A program made the translations under genes and the position numbers. Positions 24,311 through 35,587 of a stretch of DNA of 64,000 bases are shown one piece after another. The stretch's first letter is position 1, and every line of letters begins with the position of its first letter. Origin of the DNA: Tetracladium setigerum (taxonomy: Eukaryota > Ascomycota > Leotiomycetes > Helotiales). The stretch is from positions 1,054,001 to 1,118,000 of the forward strand of contig PZJY01000006.1 of the NCBI GenBank assembly GCA_031472005.1, in the 5' to 3' direction. The notes beneath the pieces were generated by a model. The model was not told the origin of the DNA and ran no database searches. It was given only the letters and a program-made list of their open reading frames with translations.

Positions 24311-26011
24311 ATGGCGGAACAACGCACCATGTTGGGGTACCAGGCAGACTGGGAGAGTGCCTTTGCACAGTTTAAATCACAAAGGGAAGAAGAGTCCTAT
24401 CATCAGCGACCAGATCCTCCTCAAGACTGGTTAAACCTTAATGCATACGGCGTAAGCGACTGTTCCCTCTCATGCATTACCACGGTGCTCATAGAATCCA
24501 GACTTTGAGGGACTTTCTTACCTTCCCCAGTATCGAAAATTGGAGATTCCACCTCCTCGCCACTTACACCGTCTACCTCCTTATCAGAGGTTATATTCAC
24601 TACCGACAATACCGCTTTACCAAGCGTGCCACTCGTCCAAAAAGAATTCAAAATTTTGTCACAGACGCAGAATTTGAAGCCCGAAGGGAAGATCAGCTCA
24701 TCGACATCCGGATCAGCCTTTTTTCAATGCTGTGGACATACTTCTTCGTCTACCTACTCATTACTCGTTCAATTCTCCCCTTGATTTGGGATATTCTCGA
24801 TTTGTTAATCAGCGTTTACGTTGATCCATCACAGGTAGACAGCTGCTCCCAAATGAATGGTCGTGGCATTCATCTCCAACTCTACTACATCACCTGCGCC
24901 CTTCTTTGGACTCTCATTCAATTGCCAGTCTCGTACTACACTAGCTGCATCCGAGGCACGGGGCTACCCGATAACAAGAAAGAAACTTTCTATGAGGTAC
25001 TCCAAAACACTTTTTACTCTCAAGCGTGGCTCGCCGGCCAGGTGTGGCTCTTCAACTACGTCGAACAAGCTGATATCCTATCCGACCCCGATGGGAACTA
25101 CCGTCGGTCTTTCAATCATCTTCTGATAATTGCTCTTCTCTACGCCGTCTTCTACATCATAATAGGACCGCTCATTCCCATGAAGTATCTCTTTTACGAG
25201 CCTTTGCAAGCCGGTAGAACGAACGATGCAATTAAGGAGTTGGCGGTGAAATTGAACTACCCGATAGATACTGTGTACACCTACTCTGGTGGCAATGCGA
25301 TCTTTTTTACTGAGTGGCCGAGAGAAAAGAACATTCTTATCCCAGAAGTGATAATGCAAAAATGTGACACGGAGGAGGTAGTTGCGCAGGTGGCCACTGA
25401 GATGGGGAGTTGGAAACAGAACAACCTAAGGGTCACACTTATGATTCTGGTATGTGTATGACCTCTGCTATCACGGCACAACAACACTAACAAAATCCGT
25501 AAGACATTTAGTCTGTGGCTACTTCCGGTTTTCATCCTCCATTTTAACTGGGAGGCTGTCACGCGATCCTTTGGATTCGGTTTCAACAAGAGCAGGATCA
25601 CCGCTGGTCAACATCCCTTCCAACTCACTGTGCTCCTTTTGGGTGGCGTGATTGACCCTATGATACATCTCGTCGCTCAGTTTATGCATTTCATTGACCA
25701 GAGACTCGAGATAAGTGCGGGTACGTGCAACCAAATCCATTGCAATATCCCAAATCCAAACCCGTGCAAATCTAGCTAACACAGATTTACTCTCAGAACG
25801 CCTGGCTTGTAGGAGAGGCTATGGGAATGCACTAGCAAAAGCTTATATACGATTCGACGCACCTCAAAATATTTTGGTGATGGACTGGACCTATAAAGCC
25901 TTTGAGAGTACTTCGACTTTGCTCATCCATGTGCTGGAGAATTTTGGGTGGACTGGGGAGGAGAAGATAGATTTGGAGAGGGAGATTGATCATTACGGGA
26001 AGGAGGATTAA
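24311..26011 (+). CDS. Ste24/CAAX-protease-like membrane protein, zinc ligands lost
   Basis: Four exons: 24311-24451, 24502-25449, 25504-25720 and 25797-26011, giving 506 residues. It has the multi-span layout of Ste24 (M48 CAAX prenyl protease of the ER membrane), with YIHYRQYRFTKR after the first span, LIQLPVSYYTS, and PLIPMKYLFYEPLQAG before the cytosolic domain. In active enzymes the zinc site is HExxH followed by a distal glutamate in an ExxA-type motif. Here the first motif reads TEMGSWK, with both histidines replaced, and the distal segment reads EISAERLACRRGYGNAL, without the usual EADA pattern. It should therefore not be a metalloprotease; a regulatory or structural paralogue is more likely. 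All splice joins are clean and the frame is intact, so it does not look like a pseudogene. The usual active Ste24 is not in this window. Confidence 0.8.
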
Positions 26012-26563
26012 ATTGAGCGAGAACCTAGAGGACGTATACAAAACCTAGAGTTTTTTGTCGAAGATAAATAGTGTGCTGAATTGTTCGCCGGTAGATTCAT
26101 GATATATTGAATTTATACCAACACAATGAGGCGAGAAAAACTTCAATCGTTTAATTGGTTCCGATTTCCAAAGCATTTAAATTTAATAAGCAGGGTTTTG
26201 TGTAATCTCCAATATTTCTCATGGTTTCTGTGTACTGAATGTGGTTGTTCTTGTTTTGATATCTGCTTCAATGTTGGCCACAACTTGCTAAATATCCAAA
26301 ACATGTCACAAGTATGCCACAGTATGCTAAATCCTGCCGAATTGAAATATCGCAGAAAGATTAACTCCAAGCTTTGTATTCCTCAATATTTCTAAACTTC
26401 TAATAGCTTCAACACAGAGAAAGCATTAATTGTTTCCACCATCACGTGCAGTCAAAACACGACCCTGACACGCCCCAATCCAGTCGCGTCTTCCCTTCAT
26501 CTTCAACCACCTCCACCAAACTTACATACTTCAACTCCCATACCACAACCACCCGCCCATCAT
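26012..26563. other. intergenic, no gene seen
   Basis: AT-rich 3' flank of the Ste24-like gene, followed by a C/A-rich leader (26440-26563) typical of the promoter side of the next gene. Confidence 0.4.
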
Positions 26564-27387
26564 GTCCGCCCACCAAACAAACCCAACAATAGTCGACCTC
26601 AAAACCGCCTTCCTCCGCACCCAAATCCTCGCCCTCTCGACCCCACTACACCCCTCCTCCTCCTTCACGACCTCCAACACCAGCGCTACTCAAGATGACC
26701 CCTGCGCGAAAAGGCAATCGACGAAGCGCTGCACAAATTGAACGCGCAGTTGAGGAAGCACAATAAACTGGCTTATGGACCGCAGGCGACGAGGCATGTG
26801 GCCGAACAGGTTGATCGGTTGTATTGGAATGCGGGGGAGAGGGGGGGTGTTGTGAGAGGTGGTGGGGAGGAGTGGAGAGAGAGGGGGAGTGATTTACGTA
26901 TGTATTTCTATTTGATATTTCTCTATCTAGTTGTCTGACTATGGACAATGCCTTTTGTTTTGTTTTGTTCGAATGTGATTGCTAATTAGTGACGGCTCCA
27001 GGGAACGAAGAGGTTATCGCGCAACTGCCTGAACAGTGGAACAGTGCGAAAGCTCCCGAACTATCAAAGAAATATGATGAGCTGCAAGCACGGTTGAGGG
27101 AATTAGATCTCAAAAGGCAAGCGACGAGGGAGAAATTGGAGGGATATAGGAAGATGAAGGCATTGTTGGGACCGTTTGGGGAAGAAGGAGGAGTGCAGGA
27201 GAATTTGGTGACGAAGAATGGGGAAGTAGAGAAGGAGTTGGAGAGGATGAGAATGTTGATGTTAAGGGTTGGAGAGGGGGTGGGTAGGTTAGAGGGAAGA
27301 GGGGACGCGGAGGAGGTAGAGATGGAGGTTGATGACTGGGAAGGTGATGGGGAGAGGAAAGTGGAAGAACTGTTAAAAAGGAGGTAG
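26564..27387 (+). CDS. fta4: Fta4/CENP-U-like kinetochore subunit, apparent frameshift
   Basis: ATG at 26564. One intron lies at 26898-26989 (gtatgt...gctaat...tag), joining DL|LTAPGNEEVIAQLPEQW. The N-terminal frame (PTIVDLKTAFLRTQILALSTPL) must change frame at the C-run 26699-26702 to reach the next block LREKAIDEALHKLNAQLRKHN and then QATRHVAEQVDRLYW. No GT-AG intron can make that change; one extra C would. The C-terminal part has the Fta4 signature: a coiled coil, YRKMKALLGPF, ENLVTKNGEVEKELERMRMLMLRV, and an acidic tail. Fta4 belongs to the Sim4/COMA-type inner kinetochore complex. An essential gene is unlikely to be broken, so a base-calling error is the simplest explanation. Confidence 0.75.
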
Positions 27388-28003
27388 GGGAATGGAAGCA
27401 TGAGAATTCTCTGGACTAGGTTGATTCCGTGGAAGAGGTTACCTTGCGGACTGTAAGTTGCTTTCCCAATCTCTTGGGTCATTCTCTATGTCAGACTGCG
27501 ATGGCATGAACCTTTTTGGTAGTACCAGGGCATTTTTCACATCGAGTGCCTCATGATGCCCAACCTACAAGGGTGGCAGAATTCGTTTGCTCGGGAATTT
27601 TCTTTTTCCTTTTTCTTTTCCTCATTTCTTCTGTTTCTCATTTTTTTTTCCTGTGCCGACGCCGCTCATACCCTTGGAAGAAATTCTAAATGTCTTCTTT
27701 GCGGCTTATTCATGCACTGTCGACTAAGCTGGCGGATTAAGAGATCCAGATATCTGATATCGTTGAATCAGAGTGACAAGTCAAAATTAGGAACCAGTTG
27801 AGATATTTCAAAGAGAAGTATCCATCCATACTTGCATTTTTCTCTTTGTTTAAATTTTCAGTCTAAGTACCGTGCTTTGACTTCTGATCATAGGTAAGTT
27901 CGTGGTTTTCCCTTGTCGCTTACAAGAGTAAGAAATCTCCGTTCCATTTTTTTTTAATTCCTCTTTATTCCTCCCTACCCAAATACTTGAATTCTAGATT
28001 TGG
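27388..28003. other. intergenic, no gene seen
   Basis: Three-prime flank of the Fta4 gene with T-rich runs at about 27600-27650 and 27945-27970. No coding character was seen. Confidence 0.4.
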
Positions 28004-29431
28004 CTAGCCTGACCGGAATATTCCCTCCACCTTTGGATCAGTAATACGGCAGATGAAAAGTAATAAGAGTAACACAAAGGGAATAATGACCCAAAGAGAG
28101 CGGCAAGTGAAAGAATGATAAGAAAACTCCACAGGCGAGTTTTCGTCAGCTTGGCCCCTGAGACTAGCGAGAACCTTCTTTGTTTGCCTCCAAAACCCGT
28201 TGCTTAATGCAGCGAAAGCTTGTATGTTTAGCTCGCCGCGACGCACGATTGGAAATCCAAAGAACCGAGAAACGTCCGGTTCTGCCACGCTCTAGAATGC
28301 CGGTGGAGCATCAAACCTTTTGTCCAAAAATATCTCGACGGGGGAGATTCTGTGGGTTCTACGCGTCCCTCTTCCATGCGGATAGGAGGCTCGGACTTGC
28401 CGGAGGCGTGCTTCCGGATGAACTCCAACAGCTTGCACCTTTGGCTTCCTCTTGGCTATCAAGTTTTCATGCGCACGCGGTGGTGTGGTGGATGATATCT
28501 TCCACAGCTGAAGTTTCAACATTGGAGTGTTTGCGATATTGTTGAGAGAGGGGAAAGCCAATAATCATGGGTTTTCTTGCGACATGTGAGTGCATCACTT
28601 GCAATGTATGGTAAGCGAACGAATTGAATAAATAACAAAACAGACCAAAACCAAGCAACAGATGCAGCAGATGCAGATGTTCCCAACCAGATTTTAGCAG
28701 CGTTGTAAACGATAGAGGCTGAAAATACTTCGAGGTACATGTAACCTGACTCGACGAATCTCGCACGCTCCAAGTCCACTCTGAGCTTTGATATCAAAAA
28801 CCGACCAGATTAATGCTTCTTATCTCTTTTGGCTCGACCTGCTTGAACAGTGGGCACCTGCTCGTACAAGTTCGTAACTCGCCAAAAGGTGGGAACTGCA
28901 TCCCACGATGATCGTCGTTGGAAGTGCTCAAATTGGATTCACGAACCAAGAAATGTCTCCAAGATATGGAGAAAACAGTGGATTTCTTGGGTGAGTTATC
29001 GAATTCGAGCTGGCTCGACCATTTGGTTTTGGAACAAAGCAACTCCTCGCAGCCAACCGATATGGCATTCCTTCCGTCTTGTCTGTGTCATATGTAAGAT
29101 TTCAATTTGTGTGTTTGCACTCACATGCCAAACTGTACCTGGCGGTCTCCATTCTTTTTAGCATTTTGATATCGCCAACCAGGGATGTGGTGGTAGAGTG
29201 GTATTTTCTCCCCTGCGTGAAGACCTTGGCTTTGGACGTGATATCCACTGTCGACATCATAGGAGTCCACCAGATTCCGGACAACGCGAGTGCGTCCCCT
29301 ATTGATATCCAGGACTGTTTCGTCTCTTTCCTTTGTCTCGATCTTGCCAGAACAATCAATTGCTTATGAAGTCCAGTACTGCACCAATTACCAAATCCTG
29401 ACATATATTCTTGTCCAGTCACTCTTCTCAC
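28004..29431 (-). pseudogene. possible broken or unresolved membrane-protein gene
   Basis: Minus-strand open pieces lie in three frames: 29431-29102, 28797-28516 (hydrophobic, with VAWFWSVLLFIQFV), 28428-28228 and 28288-28004 (hydrophobic span WVIIPFVLLLLLFI near the end). They look protein-like and run in the same direction, but I could not connect them with clean splice signals. The first resembles membrane proteins of a fungal DUF family only weakly (SIGDALA). It could be a multi-exon gene or a relic. Confidence 0.25.
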
Positions 29432-29712
29432 TCTTTGCCCCAGGTACGAAGGTACTTCGGCCTTAGAGTCCTGCCCTCCATCGGCGTGTTATCGGTGGCG
29501 TACTACTGCACAAAGAACTTTCCTCCCGATAGGGCGTACAGGACCATATCCGCCGCCCGTCAGAAAGAAAGCGTCAACGCGAGCTTTTTCGAGTCAAAGA
29601 GGCTGAATCGCGTGTTTCGAGAGAATTCATCATATATATCAGAATTTACCGCCCCCGGACAAGAGTTTTTATTTTAGGTGGAAGTGGAAGTTGAGAGCAA
29701 AAGTTACACAAC

Positions 29713-32623
29713 ATGTCGAGCGAGTATCGAACAGCGGACGACGAGGGGTACAGAGAGATCTCATCGGAAGATCCTAGCGCGCAGTCCAGCACCAATCCCA
29801 GCAGACCTCCAAGTGCAGGTGGTGATCGTCCACAGCCACACAAGAAAAGCAGGGTCCGATTCAACTCGACGAGCGAAGCCAACGATGGAACGAACAGAAG
29901 GTCGAACATCCCGTCGCTGGAAGGCTTCGACTTCGCAAATGTGGGCATCAGTGTTCCCAGGGAGACAAAAGCAGTTCCGGTCCAGAGTTCACATTCGAGA
30001 ACTACCAGCGCCACTGGATTGTTGAAGAGAACGCCAGAGATCGAGAAGGATAATCCTTTCGCAGACCCCACTGGAACCTCAAGTCCGGTCAACAGGCCCA
30101 GACCGAGCATTGTAAAGAATAGCCCGAGCTATGAACTGGATGATGATGTGGGAGGCAACGAGGAGAAGGTGTTTTCTGCACTGGCAGCCCAGGAACGAGC
30201 AAAAAGAGTAGCATCTCTAGTCGGTAGCCATTCTGCTCCTTCATCGCGAAGGCAGAGCTTAGACGAGGATGAAGATGGGACCAACTTTTCTAGAGCTAGG
30301 GGAGGACCAGGCGGATATCCAGTCAGAGTGGACGACATACCACTGATGGATATGGACAGTAGGCGGACATATGATGGGGCAGAGAGCGATGACGAGAAGG
30401 AGCAATTGAACGGCAAGCCGAAAATATCGTCGACCTCGGAAGCACACAAGTTGGTCAGGGCACACACAAGAAAGGATATGTCCAAAGGTTTGAGGATGCC
30501 AGCAGAACCAGCTCCGGGTCTGGTTTCCGGACAAGTTACTCCAACAGATGAGCAGAGCCACTCAGAGGAGTATGTGCCACGACCAGAACAATACCGTGGT
30601 GGTGTCTTATCATCTCTCCTGAAGCTCTACAATGCTCCTCATGACGGGTCGCACAGCCATGGAGGTAGTGGTGTTCATGGCCACTCGAGAACTGTGTCTG
30701 GAAGCCCTTCTCATTCAGCAAGTCGGGCTAATTCCGTTGGATCATCTGGAACGACCACGCCTCGTACCAAGCATCAGAAGTGGTACAAGCACAAAAGCCA
30801 ATCCCAAGACACGCTAGTTGGCTTGATCGAGGCTTCGAATATGTTGGGCGTACACGCAGCTGCACAAAGCGGTACTACTCCAAAGAAAGTTGCTCCTCTA
30901 CGGCCGGGTACCAAGCGAACGACCAGCGGCAACATCATCGGCTCGACGTACCACAAAATTACGAAACCTCGGCTTGAGGATGAGATCAGAATTACAGTCC
31001 ACATTGCTGAGACGCTCAGCCGACAAAAGTACCTGCTCAAACTATGCCGTGCGTTGATGAGCTATGGTGCCCCAACTCATAGACTCGAGGAGTACATGAA
31101 GATGAGTGCCAGAGTACTTGAAATTGACGGCCAATTTCTATACATTCCGGGATGTATGATCATTTCTTTCGACGACGCCTCAACGCATACCACTGAAGTC
31201 AAACTGGTGCGGGCAGCCCAAGGTGTTGATCTTGGCAAGCTCAAGGATATCCACGAGATCTACAAGGAGGTTGTTCATGATGTGATTGGCGTCGAAGAGG
31301 CAACACAACGATTGGACGTGGTTATCTCTAACCGTCAAAAGAATCACGCCTGGGCCTTGGTCTTTGTTTATGGACTTGCTAGTGCTTCTGTTGCCCCTTT
31401 TGGTGAGTTCATCCCTAATTTCAGTTTGGTGAATTGTGCTAATATGTCCCAGCGTTCGAGGGTCGACTCATAGATCTTCCGATCGCATTCTTGCTTGGCT
31501 CCCTTCTAGGCTTTCTTCAACTTATCGTCGCACCCAAGTCAGACCTCTACAGCAACGTTTTTGAAATCTCTGCGGCCGTACTCACCTCATTCCTTGCAAG
31601 AGCTTTCGGTTCAATACGTGGAGGGAATCTCTTCTGCTTTTCTGCACTGGCGCAATCATCGATAGCCTTGATTCTGCCTGGATACATGGTTTTGTGTGGA
31701 TCTTTAGAGCTGCAGTCAAAGTCAATGGTTGCTGGCTCTGTTCGAATGGTCTATGCTATAATATACTCACTTTTCCTTGGATTCGGCATAACCATCGGCA
31801 CGGTCATGTATGGTCTCATGGACCCAACGGCTACAAGCGCAACAACGTGTCAGAATCCTCTGACTGGCTATTACAAGTGGCCATTTGTACCGGCATTCAC
31901 CCTTTGCCTATGCATAATCAATCAAGCAAAATGGAAACAAATGCCGGTTATGCTGGTTATCTCTTTTGCTGGCTATGTGGTCAATTTCTACAGCGCACAG
32001 AAGTTCCCATCCTCGGCTCAGATCTCCAACACGTTTGGTGCTCTTACTGTTGGTGTTCTCGGCAATCTTTACTCGAGAGTTCGTCATGGTGTTGCAGCGG
32101 CAGCTCTATTACCTGCAATCTTCGTACAGGTTCCTTCTGGTCTTGCAGCTTCTGGATCTTTGTTGGCAGGTCTCAGCAGTGCAGATATAATCACCAACTC
32201 AACCCAAGGTCTCAACGGGACTGCAAATGGAACAAACCAGGTAAGCATTGGAAACAGCCATGAATTTTTTTTTCACACCAGCAAAGACTCGCAATATTTT
32301 TCCATGCCTCTTTGATTTTGTCCCAAGGCCTATTTGGCTACTTTTTTTTTCCTCGGCAAACTTCTGCCATCTATCTTCTTATTTATTCCTCATCTGCTGC
32401 TATTTACCCGATCATTTGGGGGCCTAAATATTCAATTTGGATATATGCTGACAATTTTTAATCACAGGTTGCCATTACTTCAACGACAGATCTTAACACC
32501 ATTGTATTCAATGTTGGATTCAGCATGATTCAAGTCGCCATTGGTATCACTGTAGGACTCTTCCTCAGTGCGTTGATCGTATATCCTCTAGGGAAGAGAC
32601 GAAGTGGTCTCTTCAGTTTCTAA
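29713..32623 (+). CDS. ThrE/Prm10-type multi-span membrane protein
   Basis: Exons 29713-31402, 31453-32240 and 32468-32623 give 877 residues. The first 430 residues are polar and disordered, with Ser/Pro/Arg-rich and His-rich segments (HDGSHSHGGSGVHGHSR). The conserved domain starts around TVHIAETLSRQKYLLKLCRALMSYG and APTHRLEEYM, followed by the DUF1212/ThrE N-terminal part and about ten membrane spans. The last intron (32241-32467) is long for this window. The family includes the bacterial threonine/serine exporter ThrE and the yeast pheromone-regulated protein Prm10. Transport of a small amino acid is possible but not shown. The C terminus is short and basic (YPLGKRRSGLFSF). Confidence 0.87.
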
Positions 32624-32857
32624 AAAGATTGTTTGTTTTATTGTACATCGTTTAAGAACATAATTGCTAGGTATCTATGGAGCGAATCAGGGTTGTTTAT
32701 ATGGGAGCAAGCGAGAGCAGGCGCACAGGCTGGTTTTGGGTAGATTAGAGAGGGTTGGATAGAACCTCAGTTGCGTGGAGTCAGGATATAGAAGCGAGGA
32801 GCATGGTGATAGGAGTTTTGAAAATGCATTTCTAGGTTTGAGGTATATATAATAAGA

Positions 32858-33130
32858 TTACAGTTTAGCATAAACAGGCAATGTCCATGTTCCCAAAGAT
32901 CGCCATCCATCCGGGAAATGAAAGCAAGAATATTTTAGTATATCCATTATTGCCCAGACAAGTGCCCCCTCACAAATAGGTTCACCGAAGCCAAGAAAGG
33001 TACCAGTCCCGTCGTCAACCTCAAACAAGGAAGAATCAAAGCAGCCTGAATCAACATGGGCATTACCGACGATCTGGTAAGAAAGGGTCGCGGCAACACT
33101 TCCCGAGGTGGGGTCCAGTCCCAGATTGCA
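32858..33130 (-). pseudogene. unassigned 90-residue open frame without ATG
   Basis: A stop-to-stop minus-strand frame of 90 codons reads like protein (GSVAATLSYQIVGNAHVDSG, GTGTFLGFGEPICEGALVW). A second protein-like stretch lies just upstream on the same strand in another frame (about 33325-33136, IDNSGIRFANFPASASYQTL). No ATG or clean intron connects them. It may be the end of a decayed or unannotated gene. Confidence 0.3.
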
Positions 33131-33139
33131 CTACTTGCT

Positions 33140-35587
33140 AGGAGATGTTGACCCTGCCCAGGACCCTACCGAGAGTTTGGTAGCTTGCGGAAGCAGGGAA
33201 ATTTGCAAACCTTATTCCACTGTTGTCTATTCCAAAATTACTCAGCGTTTCAATTAAAATGTATTTGTTTCGAGGAATGGAGGAAGGGTATGTGGGTATC
33301 AATGTGTACAGTGTTTGGTTTGGTTAGAGTATTGTAGTATGCTGCTTTTGATAATATCGAACTTTGTTGAGGCTTTCACATTTGCGTTATAAATAAAGTG
33401 GCTTTTTCGTTTAAAGAGGGGAGGTGAGAATGGGAGCACATTCGGACTATCATGAGGTTTGGATCTGTAATTGATCTTCTGCGTCGTCTTTCCTTCATCT
33501 GCTCGCTCCTGCACCGGCACCTTCGCGTTCAGACCGCCACTTTGAATATCAAAACCACTGATAATGTCAACCCACAAATATGAATCCTCCAAACCCTCTT
33601 CCTCCATTCAAAAAGATGTCACCCGCTCCAAAAGCCACGCATATGCATCTCGTATCGTCCATTACTACAAAACTCCCATCCCATCTGCTGACCCCCCCAA
33701 TATATCTCGACTAACTAAACCGAGTCATTCCATCCCACAATGTCTCGCCTCAAATCCCATCAACATTCCAAAACGACCAGTCATCCCCCTCCATCACCTC
33801 AACACTCACCAAAACTCACCAAAACTCACCAGAGCCCAGCTAACCTATTAAACTCGTCACACAATTCGCGACGTGCAACAAAGCTGTACCTCTTCGCGAC
33901 CTCTCAGGTATTCTCAGCCTCTCGTTTGATATATTCCATCTTCTGGGCAGGGAAAGGGCTTGAAAGGGTACATTCCAAGACGTAATGAGATACACCACTT
34001 CCCCCCCATCCATTCCCTCCTTCCCTTCCTCCCTTGCTCTCTCTCTCTCTCTGCCCTAGGAACTTCACTATACTGGAAATTGCTTGGATCCGGACCACCT
34101 CCCACGCGACTCGCAATGTCTTGCCATTGCCAGCCTCCCGAGCTCACCACCTCCCCCACCTTCCCCTCCTGAGCTTATTTTTCATGTATAATGGCCTGTT
34201 AGAATCGTTACACAAATTGCGGCGTGCAACAAAATCGGCACCTCTCTCCTCTTGCATCCAGTCATCGTGTGTGTGTGCTGCTGTGGTGGCAGCATAAAGG
34301 GAGGGGAAAGGTATTTGTTGGGTGATGGGGGAAGGGGGAAGGGAAATATGACCAGTAGTACTGGTATGAATACGAGAAACGAGAGGTTGAAATGGGAACA
34401 CAAGAAATGAATTGCATATAGTCGTGGGGATTCCCCGGATTACCCCGCGGTACTGTACTGTACGCGAGGCTGATGTTTACTTCTGTCTCGGTAGATGGGG
34501 GTGCTGGATAAGCAGCCTTGGATATTGTGTAACTTGAGAATTGTTGGTGCTGATGGCGATTATCTGATGTTAAAGACCAGAACATACTTGCTTCACAAAG
34601 ATCAGATCGCATATTCAATGCTTACGACTCCGATTCGACGCCCTGTTTGATCGTTTTACTAAGATTACAATGATGCCGTATTCACCGTAGTCATACCTAT
34701 AAAGAGTTCCCTTAGCACTACTGTACTCCTCCAGCCAACCAATAATCTTTATTCCTACTTCATATCTTGTTTACGATCATACGCTCTGAGATGTCTCCGA
34801 TTCACTCACCCAGAACCTACGGTTTTGGGCTCACCAGTTATGAGCCCCAAACAAATCTTTACCAAACTCCCACTTCATAAAACCTGTCAACTCCTCGTTC
34901 GTGCTTTTTGCTACCCTCGACCTCTCGAAATCAAGACCAACTTTACAGAAACGCACCGAGTGTAGATAATCTCTCCAAACTCTCCAGGTATGGAAATACG
35001 GAACATTCTGGGAGTGTTACATTGCGGGAGAACTGAGTATTCAGGAAGCCTAAATTCGCCTGAATGACACTTCCAGTGTTTAGAATAGGCCTCATGGTGA
35101 AATTCGTCGGGCTGACTGAGACCGAATCGTTCTAAAAGCTTTCATATTCTCGAACTTATATCCTTCAAGTCATGAATTCGATGTACAAAGATGTACTAAA
35201 GACTTCTCCATATTCCGATTAGGATTTGTTCATTGTTGAGAAATTGAGAAGGAAAATAACACTAAGTGCCCCAGTCCACGCCTGTATTTCCCTTCCAATC
35301 TCCTCCCCCTTCCTCCCCTTCTCATCTATCCAGAACCTATCTAGCCATGAAGCATACATCGTACCTCAACAATTACACCTCAAGATCAGACAACATTGTA
35401 GATCGAAAATTCCGCTCCTAAGTATACAGCAAAACAGAAAAATAGCTTCCCCTCGACTTGGAATCATGGAGATATCTGTATACATCTGCCAAACCGCAAG
35501 CCCATCTCGATATGCCGACATGAGACTTCACATTTTAAAAACTTCGCTTGCACGATTTCTCCTCTCTCGGGGTATCTTTTGCAAAAT
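33140..35587. other. gene-poor region with short repeats
   Basis: No supported gene. It holds a CT run at about 34038-34053, a diverged direct repeat (33848-33894 and 34199-34245), and a small protein-like patch at about 34840-35050 (KLPLHKTCQLLVRAFCYPRPLE, then VWKYGTFWECYIAGELSIQEA), broken by stops and a frame change. The patch may be a relic. Confidence 0.35.
33848..34245 (+). repeat. pair of diverged 47-bp direct repeats
   Basis: 33848-33894 and 34199-34245 share a core cgtgcaacaaa and most flanking bases (ttaRaMtcgtYacacaa...Rcgtgcaacaaa...acctct). They are 351 bp apart. Many differences are C/T or G/A. Confidence 0.45.
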
